Origin: LC029 sp036676475
GTDB taxonomy: Bacteria; Bacillota; Bacilli; Aneurinibacillales; RAOX-1
Assembly (NCBI GenBank): GCA_036676475.1
Contig: JAKFCU010000102.1
Location: forward strand, 72,430-136,429
Length of the DNA: 64,000 bases
Direction: 5' to 3'
The translations under genes and the position numbers were made by a program. Below, in pieces: positions 43,649-51,333 of the stretch (the stretch's first letter is position 1; each line of letters opens with the position of its first letter). The notes under the pieces are model-generated. The model did no database searches. It had not been told where the DNA came from and saw only the letters and a list, made by a program, of their open reading frames with translations.

Positions 43649-45643
43649 TTACTTCACTTTTGCACCATTTGGCATATGGTCAGGCACTGTAGCCAAGGTT
43701 AATTGGTCCCCATCAGATGCCGCCAGGATCATACCGTAGGACATTTCTCCCCTTAGCTTGACTGGCTTCAAATTAGTTACACAAACTACCTTTTTGCCCT
43801 TCAAATCCTCAGGACTGTAATACTTGGCAATACCGGATACGACTTGCCGTTGTTCGTATCCTAAATCTAACTGAAGCTTAAGCAGCTTATCTGCTTTAGG
43901 CACAGGCTCTGCAGAGATGACTTGAGCCACCCGCAGCTCTACTTTCATGAAATCATCAATGGGGATTTCGTCTACTTCTGGCGGTGCAGCTTTGACGGCT
44001 TCAGCTTGCTCTGTTTTTTGTTTTTTATTTTCCTCTGCTTGCTTTCGAGCAGCCGCGGTATTTTCATCAATAGCTATAATTTCAACCTCTAATTCAAGGC
44101 GTGGGAACAACATTTCGCTACGATTTACCTTTACCCCGGAAGGTAGTTTGCCCCATTCCTTCGCTTGATCCCACTGTAAAACAACAGCTTCATCTGTATT
44201 TAAACCAAGCTGCTCCCAGATTTTCGCTGGTGCTTTGGTCATAAATGGCTGAAGCATGACAGATATGATGCGAATGCTTTCGGCCAAGTTATAGAGTACC
44301 GTTCCCAAGCGCTCCCGATTGGCCTCATCCTTAGCCAATCCCCACGGGGTCGTTTCATCGATATATTTATTAGTTTTTCCGACAAGCTCCCAAAGATGTG
44401 TCAAAGCGTTACTGAATCTCATTTGATCTAGATGCTGCTCGACTAGCGTTGCCGTCTTACCCGCTAACTGGATGAGTTGATCATCATATTCTCCAGGCTG
44501 GGTCGGAGCAGGGATTACCCCATCGAAATACTTATCGATCATGGCGGTCGTACGACTGACCAGATTTCCCAAATCATTAGCCAAGTCAAAGTTCAAACGC
44601 TGGATGAAAGCTTCCGGCGTGAAGACTCCGTCTTGCCCAAAGGCGATTTCTCTTAATAAGAAATAACGAATGGAATCGGAACCATAACGATCAATAAGGA
44701 ACTTCGGATCGATCACGTTCCCTTTGGACTTGGACATTTTTCCGTCCGGCATAAGTAACCAGCCATGACCAAATACCTTCTTTGGAACAGGAACATCCAG
44801 TGCCATCAGGATAATAGGCCAATAAATCGTATGGAATCTTAAAATGTCCTTTCCAATCAGTTGAACATCAGCTGGCCAGTATTTTTGGTACAAATGGTCA
44901 TCTTCACTCATAAATCCTAATGCAGTAATGTAATTGGCTAAAGCATCAATCCAAACATAGATGACATGCTCAGGATCATTCGGCACCTTAATTCCCCAGT
45001 CAAAAGTGGTACGAGAAACACAGAGATCCTCTAATCCTGGCTTGAGGAAATTATTAACCATTTCATTGCGACGGGATTCCGGTTGAATAAACTCAGGGTT
45101 CTCCTCAATATATTGCAGCAGACGATTCTGATAGTTGGACATCCGGAAAAAATAGCTCTTTTCTTTTACTAGATTGACGTCACGCTCACAATCAGGGCAT
45201 TGGAGTTTTTCCCCTTTTTTTGCCTGACGTTCCGTCCAGAAGGCTTCACAAGGAACACAATAGTATCCCTCATATTCACCCAGATAAATATCCCCTTTGT
45301 CGTAAAGCTTCTGGAATATTTTTTGAACCACTTCCTTATGACGGTCTTGAGTAGTTCGAATAAAATCATCATAAGAAATATCTAATTTATCCCACAAATC
45401 TCGAATCCAGCCTACGATCGGATCAATAAATTGGATAGGTTCTAATCCCTCTTCCTCGGCACGGCGCTGCAGCTTTTGACCATGCTCATCCGTTCCTGTT
45501 AAGTAATAGACATCATAACCGCGTAATCTTTTATAGCGTGCCATGGCATCTGAGGCGATTGTCGTGTACGCATTTCCAATATGTAATTTATTACTCGGGT
45601 AGTAAATAGGCGTTGTAATATAGAAAGTTGGACGGCTTGACAC
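43649..45643 (-). CDS. metG: Methionyl-tRNA synthetase
   Basis: The probable start is a GTG at 45643, eight bases after GGGAGG; the frame opens earlier but would begin within the ribosome site. The 664-residue protein has HIGN (HIGH motif) near the start, a zinc knuckle (CVPC...CPDC), KMSKSKGN near 300 and a C-terminal tRNA-binding domain (VAQVISAEPVPKADKLLKLQ), linked by a Lys/Gln/Ala-rich segment. The leader shows no T-box. A pair of 0A boxes lies about 125 bp upstream. Confidence 0.97.
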   Translation of the reverse strand: MSSRPTFYITTPIYYPSNKLHIGNAYTTIASDAMARYKRLRGYDVYYLTGTDEHGQKLQRRAEEEGLEPIQFIDPIVGWIRDLWDKLDISYDDFIRTTQDRHKEVVQKIFQKLYDKGDIYLGEYEGYYCVPCEAFWTERQAKKGEKLQCPDCERDVNLVKEKSYFFRMSNYQNRLLQYIEENPEFIQPESRRNEMVNNFLKPGLEDLCVSRTTFDWGIKVPNDPEHVIYVWIDALANYITALGFMSEDDHLYQKYWPADVQLIGKDILRFHTIYWPIILMALDVPVPKKVFGHGWLLMPDGKMSKSKGNVIDPKFLIDRYGSDSIRYFLLREIAFGQDGVFTPEAFIQRLNFDLANDLGNLVSRTTAMIDKYFDGVIPAPTQPGEYDDQLIQLAGKTATLVEQHLDQMRFSNALTHLWELVGKTNKYIDETTPWGLAKDEANRERLGTVLYNLAESIRIISVMLQPFMTKAPAKIWEQLGLNTDEAVVLQWDQAKEWGKLPSGVKVNRSEMLFPRLELEVEIIAIDENTAAARKQAEENKKQKTEQAEAVKAAPPEVDEIPIDDFMKVELRVAQVISAEPVPKADKLLKLQLDLGYEQRQVVSGIAKYYSPEDLKGKKVVCVTNLKPVKLRGEMSYGMILAASDGDQLTLATVPDHMPNGAKVK

Positions 45644-45765
45644 AGTTTTTTCCTCCCACACAATATTAAAAAAGCTTCTTTAAAGCAATATTATCTCATC
45701 TTAGCCCAAAAATACAAAACTTTACGCAAGAATGTCTATAAATACAATAAATACGAAAATCTCCA

Positions 45766-45784
45766 TGTCGAACCCTTTGTCGAA
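45766..45784 (+). promoter_or_regulatory. Tandem Spo0A boxes between metG and abrB
   Basis: TGTCGAA (45766-45772) and TTTGTCGAA (45776-45784) are two perfect 0A boxes ten bp apart, a full helical turn. They lie about 180 bp before the abrB promoter and about 125 bp before metG, so either gene could respond. Confidence 0.65.
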
Positions 45785-45962
45785 ATTTAGATTAAATCAT
45801 AAATGTCATTTCCAGTTTATTTTCCAAATAAACACTACTAAATTGTAGGATATCATGATTTCGGTTATAGTCCAACCCCTATTAAATCAATGATTTAAAT
45901 CATAATACTCCCTTATAATGTAAATAACCTCCTACCTTATTCCAATAAATTGAAAAAATAGG

Positions 45963-45991
45963 TTGACTACATTTGGAAGCCCTGGTATTAT
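45963..45991 (+). promoter_or_regulatory. Sigma-A promoter of abrB
   Basis: TTGACT (45963-45968) and TATTAT (45986-45991) are 17 bp apart. The start site near 45999 is just before the downstream 0A boxes. Confidence 0.8.
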
Positions 45992-46005
45992 TATTGTAAG
46001 TAAAA

Positions 46006-46022
46006 TTTGTCGAATTTTGACG
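46006..46022 (+). promoter_or_regulatory. Spo0A operator downstream of the abrB promoter
   Basis: A perfect TTTGTCGAA (46006-46014) is followed at once by TTTTGACG (46015-46022), the same arrangement as the repressing 0A sites of B. subtilis abrB, placed at about +7 to +23. Confidence 0.82.
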
Positions 46023-46072
46023 TAAATACACTAAAAATAAAAATGGTTATACACTTGGGAGGAGATTATAAA

Positions 46073-46330
46073 ATGTTGAAATCTACAGGTATTGTACGTA
46101 AAGTGGACGAGTTGGGCCGTGTGGTAATCCCAATCGAACTTCGCAGAACATTAGGAATTGGGGAAAAAGACGCACTTGAAATCTACGTGGATGGCGAACG
46201 CATTATTTTAAAGAAATATGAGCCTGCTTGCATCTTCTGTGGTAACGCGGATTCTGTAAAGCATTTTAAAGGAAAAGTAATTTGTAGCGACTGTGTTGCT
46301 GAGATTCCTATACCAGCAAGCCAGCTTTAA
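46073..46330 (+). CDS. abrB: Transition-state regulator AbrB with zinc-ribbon-like tail
   Basis: The start at 46073 follows GGGAGGAG by ten bases (85 residues). Residues 1-50 are the AbrB DNA-binding domain (STGIVRKVDELGRVVIPIEL, then RRTLGIGEKDALEIYVDG). The C-terminus differs from B. subtilis: two CxxC pairs, CIFC and CSDC, 14 residues apart, suggest a bound zinc in place of the usual dimerisation tail. It is the only plus-strand gene in the core block. AbrB represses stationary-phase genes and is itself repressed by Spo0A. Confidence 0.96.
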   Translation: MLKSTGIVRKVDELGRVVIPIELRRTLGIGEKDALEIYVDGERIILKKYEPACIFCGNADSVKHFKGKVICSDCVAEIPIPASQL

Positions 46331-46332
46331 TA

Positions 46333-46370
46333 AATAAAGGCCGTTCCTGTGAGGAATCGGCCTTTATTTG
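46333..46370. terminator. Bidirectional terminator between abrB and rsmI
   Basis: AAATAAAGGCCG pairs with CGGCCTTTATTT around a short inner stem. A/T runs on both sides let it serve abrB (plus) and rsmI (minus), whose stop codons flank it. Confidence 0.85.
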
Positions 46371-46372
46371 GT

Positions 46373-47251
46373 TTAACCATGATACAAATTATAAATTTCC
46401 CGCTTGGGAACCTTGCGATCCTCTGCCACCTTTTTGATCGCATCCTTCGAAGCCAGTCCTTCTTGTATGTACCGTTCAACATGATCCACCGGGTCTAATT
46501 CCTGCCACCATAGCTCCGTAGCCTCCATCGGAGAATCTATCGTATTCCCCTGGAGAACAACTGAAAATTCTCCTCTGATCTGGTCCTGCTGATTCAAGTG
46601 CTCCAGAACTTCTTCCAAGCTCCCGCGTATCCATTCCTCATATTTCTTGGTCAATTCCCGGGCCAGGCAAATTTCCCTGTTACCTAAGACCTCTTTCACT
46701 TCCTTCAGTGTTTTCCCAATCCGATGCGGAGATTCATAAAAGATAATCGTCTCCGGATAGGGTTTAATGCGGTTTAACTCAGCATGTAATCCTTTCTTTT
46801 CGCGTGGGAGAAAACCAACAAACATGAATTTATCAGTTGGCAACCCGGATGCAATCAATGCACTTAAGGCCGCATTGGCTCCAGGAATAGGAATAACTGG
46901 GATATGCAAAGCTGTCGCCTCTCGCACCAATTCATAGCCAGGATCGGAAATGGCAGGCATTCCAGCATCACTGACCAGGGCAATCTTCTTTCCCTCTTGT
47001 AACCATTGGATCAAACCCTTGATGCTCATTTCCTTATTATGCTCATGGTGACTCACTAATTTAGCTTCAATTTGAAAATGGGTCAATAGCTTACGAGTTT
47101 GTCTTGTATCCTCTGCCGCGATGACATCGACCATTTTTAAAATATCTAACGCTCTCACCGTGATATCTTGAAGGTTACCAATCGGAGTAGATACCAAAAA
47201 AAGCTCGCCTTCCGTTTCATGATTTCCTGAAAAGCTAGACTGGACAAACAT
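46373..47251 (-). CDS. rsmI: 16S rRNA 2'-O-ribose C1402 methyltransferase RsmI
   Basis: The ATG at 47251 shares its A with the TAA stop of the upstream gene (TAATG), so the genes are translationally coupled; this gives 292 residues. Tetrapyrrole-methylase fold motifs: LFLVSTPIGNLQDITVRALD, AEDTRQTRKLL, LVSDAGMPAISDPGYELV. It methylates C1402 with SAM. Same place as yabC in B. subtilis. Confidence 0.95.
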   Translation of the reverse strand: MFVQSSFSGNHETEGELFLVSTPIGNLQDITVRALDILKMVDVIAAEDTRQTRKLLTHFQIEAKLVSHHEHNKEMSIKGLIQWLQEGKKIALVSDAGMPAISDPGYELVREATALHIPVIPIPGANAALSALIASGLPTDKFMFVGFLPREKKGLHAELNRIKPYPETIIFYESPHRIGKTLKEVKEVLGNREICLARELTKKYEEWIRGSLEEVLEHLNQQDQIRGEFSVVLQGNTIDSPMEATELWWQELDPVDHVERYIQEGLASKDAIKKVAEDRKVPKREIYNLYHG

Positions 47252-48015
47252 TATGCGTGATTCCCCTCCCCATAATAAATTTCCATAAGCTCCGGACAAT
47301 AGGAACCATTGGCATCATATACAATCAACGGCGGAAGCACCTTCATTTCCGGCTTGCCATCACGAATTCCCTCTATTAATACCATATTGGCTTCTGCGCC
47401 CTGCTTTGGGTAGACAAAACGGACTTTCTTCGGTTCCACACGATATTTACGCATGAAATCAATTAAATCGACCAATCGGGAAGGTCGGTGGACCAGAGCC
47501 ACTTTTCCACCAGACCGAGTCAGGCAGGCACTCACTCGAATGACATCTTCCAAGGTGCAGTATATTTCATGTCGGGCAATCGCTATATGCTGATTGAGGT
47601 TCTGGTCTCCGGTATTACCAATCATATATGGAGGATTACAAGTGACCACATCATACTGGCCGTGACCAAACTGCTCGGGGGCATTCTTCAAATCCCCATG
47701 ATGGACCACCAACTGATTGGTTAAATCATTTAATTGAACATTGCGGACAGCCATATCAAATAAACGTTCCTGGATCTCGATGGATTCTATTTTTGCTTTA
47801 GAACGGGTCGACATTAAAATGGGAATAACTCCATTTCCCGTACATAAATCCATAATCCTCCCTTTTTGGATGGGCAAAGATACAAAACGGGCTAATAGTA
47901 CAGCATCCATAGAAAAACAGAACACTTCATTGCTCTGAATAATTTTAAGATCATGGGTTAATAAGTCATCGATTCGCTCGCTTGGGTGCAACACTACTTC
48001 CATATCATTAAACAT
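47251..48015 (-). CDS. tRNA1(Val) A37 N6-methyltransferase family protein (YabB/TrmN6)
   Basis: A 254-residue class I methyltransferase (or 250 from the second Met, which is better spaced from AAAGG). It has IMDLCTGNGVIPILMSTRSK as the SAM loop and the adenine-specific catalytic motif NPPYM in DVVTCNPPYMIGN. B. subtilis YabB is in the same place, between yabA and rsmI. The exact substrate in this organism is inferred from the family. Confidence 0.9.
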   Translation of the reverse strand: MFNDMEVVLHPSERIDDLLTHDLKIIQSNEVFCFSMDAVLLARFVSLPIQKGRIMDLCTGNGVIPILMSTRSKAKIESIEIQERLFDMAVRNVQLNDLTNQLVVHHGDLKNAPEQFGHGQYDVVTCNPPYMIGNTGDQNLNQHIAIARHEIYCTLEDVIRVSACLTRSGGKVALVHRPSRLVDLIDFMRKYRVEPKKVRFVYPKQGAEANMVLIEGIRDGKPEMKVLPPLIVYDANGSYCPELMEIYYGEGNHA

Positions 48016-48088
48016 CCTTTCCGATAATTGCAGCCCTTATCATACCATTTTTCCCTGAGAATCCGAAAGAATGAGCATCATGGCGTAA

Positions 48089-48131
48089 AAAATAAACCCA
48101 CCTCACATCAGACTGTGTGGTGGGTTTTCTA
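48089..48131 (-). terminator. Rho-independent terminator after yabA
   Basis: AAACCCACC...TGTG / CACA...GGTGGGTTT stem, with TTTATTTTTTACG on the minus strand just past the yabA stop. Confidence 0.88.
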
Positions 48132-48133
48132 TT

Positions 48134-48484
48134 TCATTTATGCAAAAAGGAAAGGCAAAAGAGGCAATCCCCTTCTTTTCTTAAGCTGCCAAAATGCAAA
48201 TTGCATATATGGAAGCCTTCTTGATACAGCCTTGCAAGGTTATCGTACCCTTCCCCTATCGCTGTTTTCTGTTTTTCTTCCGCTTTCCCTTCCTTCTCTG
48301 TTGGCACTTCAACCGTGTTCATTCGCTCTAATTGCAAACGCAGGTGCTGGTTTTCTATGGTGAGGTTCTTATTCTCCTCCAGCAATTCCACTACTTTCTC
48401 TCTTAAACTGCTCATTTCCTTCAGCAGTTTAATCATTTGCTCTTCCATATTGGTGGCCTGCAGAAATACCTTCTGATTATCCAT
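48134..48484 (-). CDS. yabA: Replication initiation control protein YabA
   Basis: A 116-residue protein: a leucine-rich coiled coil in the first 55 residues (LLKEMSSLREKVVELLEENKNL), a variable linker and a C-terminal zinc-binding segment FHICNLHFG...CLFC. YabA tetramers tether DnaA to DnaN and stop premature initiation. It follows ricT as in B. subtilis. Confidence 0.94.
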   Translation of the reverse strand: MDNQKVFLQATNMEEQMIKLLKEMSSLREKVVELLEENKNLTIENQHLRLQLERMNTVEVPTEKEGKAEEKQKTAIGEGYDNLARLYQEGFHICNLHFGSLRKEGDCLFCLSFLHK

Positions 48485-48503
48485 ACCCTCACCCCGACGA
48501 GAC

Positions 48504-49319
48504 CTAATTCACCTTCTCCATCTCTGAAATTTCCTCTAGAGAGAATTCCACCATTCCATGCTCAGGTAAATCTACTTGCACGAGCCTTCCTAGAATGTTC
48601 AATCCGACCACTTTTCCACTACCCATCGGAGTCGATACTTGATGCCCAATTTCCGGTAGCAGCTCCTTGGCACTTTCATAATTATCATTCTCGTATTTTA
48701 GGCAGCACATGAGACGACCGCATAAACCAGAAATTTTCACTGGATTTAAGGAGAGGTTCTGGTCCTTCGCCATTTTTATCGAAACCGGCTCAAAATCACC
48801 CAAGAAAGTTGAGCAACAGAGAATTCGGCCGCAGGGACCAATTCCCCCCAGCATCTTCGCTTCGTCTCGAACTCCAATTTGCCGAAGTTCAATGCGAGTA
48901 CGGAAGACAAAGGCAAGATCCTTCACCAACTCCCTAAAATCTACGCGGCCCTCAGCTGTAAAGTAGAATATAATTTTATTTCGATCAAAGGTGTACTCTA
49001 CATCAATCAGCTTCATCTCTAACTCATGTTGAACAATCTTTTCCTGGCAAACAGACATCGCTTCAGCAGCCATTTTTTTATTGGACTCCACTTGTTCAGA
49101 GTCTTCTATCGCGGCTAAGCGAATGACCTTTTTTAAAGGAAATACGACATCGCTCTCAGCAACTAACTTGCGGCCAATGACAACTTGTCCATATTCAACC
49201 CCACGCGCGGTTTCTACGATAGCATATTCATTCTTTTCTATCGCTAGATCACTGGGATCAAAGTAATATATTTTCCCCGCTTTCTTAAAGCGGATGCCTA
49301 CAACCTCGACCAAACTCAC
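48504..49319 (-). CDS. ricT: RicT/YaaT, PSP1-domain subunit of the RicAFT complex
   Basis: A 271-residue PSP1-family protein. The cluster GPCGRILCCSTFLG and SGLCGRLMCCLKYE carry the conserved Cys pairs that help hold the 4Fe-4S clusters of the RicA-RicF-RicT complex, which aids RNase Y processing and sporulation. It starts with GTG overlapping the holB stop. ricA and ricF are not in this window, as expected. Confidence 0.95.
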   Translation of the reverse strand: MSLVEVVGIRFKKAGKIYYFDPSDLAIEKNEYAIVETARGVEYGQVVIGRKLVAESDVVFPLKKVIRLAAIEDSEQVESNKKMAAEAMSVCQEKIVQHELEMKLIDVEYTFDRNKIIFYFTAEGRVDFRELVKDLAFVFRTRIELRQIGVRDEAKMLGGIGPCGRILCCSTFLGDFEPVSIKMAKDQNLSLNPVKISGLCGRLMCCLKYENDNYESAKELLPEIGHQVSTPMGSGKVVGLNILGRLVQVDLPEHGMVEFSLEEISEMEKVN

Positions 49320-50296
49320 CCCTCCTGTAGCTGGATAACCATCCTTTCGAGGGATAATTGAGGATTAGCATGGCGTGTAAGTCGTCTTTTCGCCTCCATG
49401 ACCTCCTCAATTCCGTTTAATACCCAAGTCCTACTGCAACGTAGAGCTTGCCTCTGGATGGCATCCATTTGATCAATATTTACAAGCTCACTCTTCCGAT
49501 CTATCTGAAAAAATAATAAGTCTCTATACCAATGAATAAGGATGTCTAGAATGAATGGCAACCCTTGGTTCCCTTGTTCGTTTTTCAACACCTTATCTTG
49601 AAGCGTGATTAAAGCATAAGATCCTTTGTCAAGGATCTCTTCTGTTAATTGTATCACTAGATTTCGATACTGTGCAAACCATTCTGATTGGCATAATTCC
49701 CTGGCATATTCCAAATCTGCTGTAATTTTACATGCATTACGGAGAAGAGGTTCAAAATAACCTTCTCCCTTTAAAATCTTCACCCTTTGCTCAAAGGCCA
49801 ACTCATCGAAATGAATCGTTTGACAGCGTGAGATAATGGTAGGCAAAATTTGATGAAGATGCTCGGTCAACAGGATAGCTGTGACCTGATAGGACGGTTC
49901 TTCTAAAAACTTCAGGAGACTGTTGGCTGCTTGAACCGTCATTTTGTCTACATGTTCGAGAATGTAAACATTTCGGAGGGATTCTACCGCCTTGAAGGAG
50001 AACTCCTTTTGCAATTGCCGGATTTGGTCAATTTTGATACTAGCTCCATCGGGAGTAATTTGATGAAGATCCGGATGATTTCCTGAATCAACCCGATGAC
50101 AATGATGGCACCTGCCACAAGCATCCCCATCCCCTTTGAGGCATAAAAGGGATTTAGCAAAATGGAGGGCTAGCTTTTTCTTGCCCACTCCTTGTCCACC
50201 CGTAAAAAGATATGCATGCGCTACTCTTCCATTTCGAATGCTGTTTTCAAGCAAGGAAGCAACCCTATTTTGATTGAGATAATCTTTCCAACTCAT
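49316..50296 (-). CDS. holB: DNA polymerase III delta-prime subunit
   Basis: A 326-residue clamp-loader subunit: AAA fold with FTGGQGVGKKKLALHFA (P-loop-like, about 32-48), a zinc module (CLKGDGDACGRCHHC, about 52-66) and the sensor region LLKFLEEPSYQVTAILLTEH. It opens the sliding clamp with DnaX and HolA. In B. subtilis the order is tmk-yaaQ-yaaR-holB; the two middle genes are absent here and the gap holds repeats. Confidence 0.93.
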   Translation of the reverse strand: MSWKDYLNQNRVASLLENSIRNGRVAHAYLFTGGQGVGKKKLALHFAKSLLCLKGDGDACGRCHHCHRVDSGNHPDLHQITPDGASIKIDQIRQLQKEFSFKAVESLRNVYILEHVDKMTVQAANSLLKFLEEPSYQVTAILLTEHLHQILPTIISRCQTIHFDELAFEQRVKILKGEGYFEPLLRNACKITADLEYARELCQSEWFAQYRNLVIQLTEEILDKGSYALITLQDKVLKNEQGNQGLPFILDILIHWYRDLLFFQIDRKSELVNIDQMDAIQRQALRCSRTWVLNGIEEVMEAKRRLTRHANPQLSLERMVIQLQEG

Positions 50297-50309
50297 CTTA
50301 TCACCTTGT

Positions 50310-50362
50310 TAGAAAGCTACTGGCGTAGCCTAATGCGTATAATACTTGTTAATAAGTACAAA
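50310..50362 (+). repeat. Interspersed terminator-linked repeat, copy 6
   Basis: A complete copy (AGAAAGCTACTGGCGTAGCC ... TACTTGTTAATAAGTAC). It ends 14 bp before the holB start, abutting its ribosome site. No obvious terminator stem is next to this copy; the 300-bp non-coding region continues to tmk. Confidence 0.85.
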
Positions 50363-50474
50363 AAATCACCATTTTAATCACTATTATACACGAATAGTGG
50401 TTAATTCAATATCAATTCCAGAATTAGGGTGATGAATTCATATGGGATTGTCTTATTCGTGGAAAGGGCACCTT

Positions 50475-50655
50475 AGTCGGGAAAATTCCGGTAAAATATA
50501 AAAATAAGCAAAAAACCTTACAAATACCCGGAAAATTTCCGATAAAAAGTATATTTTTTTAATACAAGTGTCCTTTCTAACCAGAGAAATTCCGACTAAA
50601 CACTCAGTTTTGAACCGTATACAGCATTTACACGGAGATTTTCCGATTAGAAGCT
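50475..50655. repeat. Array of four imperfect CGGAAATTTCCG palindromes
   Basis: Four degenerate copies of a palindromic core lie at about 50475-50494 (CGGGAAAATTCCGG), 50526-50545 (CCGGAAAATTTCCGAT), 50582-50597 (AGAGAAATTCCGACT) and 50632-50648 (ACGGAGATTTTCCGAT), spaced about 51-54 bp. The spacers are AT-rich and unlike each other. This fills the place of yaaQ and yaaR between tmk and holB; no ORF with a ribosome site was found in 50363-50676. Confidence 0.55.
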
Positions 50656-50676
50656 CCCAGGAAGCACGAAGGGCTC

Positions 50677-51312
50677 TTACAATTCTATTAATTTATTGTT
50701 TAGAACTTTTTCGACATCAGAAAAAACACTTTCCTTTGATTGCCCTGCATTAATAATCTCAATCCGATCAGGGAACATTTTAGCTAATTTAAGGTATCCC
50801 TCACGCACTTTACGATGAAACTCAAGATTCTCTAAATCGAGACGATTAACCTCCCGATGTTTGTCAACCTGTATTCTATCCAGTCCTACTTCTGGTGTAC
50901 AGTCAAGTAATAGGGTCAGTTGTGGCATACAATCTTCAATGGCAAGCTTATTGATCGAGAACACTTTATCGATCCCTAACCCTCTAGCATACCCTTGATA
51001 AGCCAAACTGCTATCTATAAACCGATCGCATAGCACGACCTTGCCTTGATCTAGGGCAGGGATAATCTTCTCGACCAAATGCTGTCGCCTTGCACTCGCA
51101 TACAATAACGCTTCTGTAATAGGGTCCATCTTCGTGTTTTTTGGATCCAGGATGATCGACCTGATTTGCTCGGCTATTTCAATTCCGCCAGGTTCCCTTG
51201 TCGCGACCACAGACAAACCTTTGCTTTCTAAGAATTCCTTTATCCTGCCAATTAAATATGACTTACCCGCTCCCTCGCCCCCTTCTAAGGTGAGCATGAT
51301 GCCTTTGTTCAT
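50677..51312 (-). CDS. tmk: Thymidylate kinase
   Basis: A 211-residue P-loop kinase: LTLEGGEGAGKSYLIGRIKE (loop at residues 11-18), ATREPGG with the conserved Arg and LLYASARRQHL lid region, and DRFIDSSLAYQGYARGLG. It phosphorylates dTMP. AAGGAG lies just before the ATG. It follows the decarboxylase gene, as in B. subtilis yaaO-tmk. Confidence 0.97.
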   Translation of the reverse strand: MNKGIMLTLEGGEGAGKSYLIGRIKEFLESKGLSVVATREPGGIEIAEQIRSIILDPKNTKMDPITEALLYASARRQHLVEKIIPALDQGKVVLCDRFIDSSLAYQGYARGLGIDKVFSINKLAIEDCMPQLTLLLDCTPEVGLDRIQVDKHREVNRLDLENLEFHRKVREGYLKLAKMFPDRIEIINAGQSKESVFSDVEKVLNNKLIEL

Positions 51313-51333
51313 TTTTCTATCTCCTTCTTTCCA

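Noticed and set aside
45644..45765. T-box or SAM riboswitch in the metG leader
   Set aside because: No T-box sequence, specifier stem or S-box core could be seen; only a small hairpin with AATATT ends is present.
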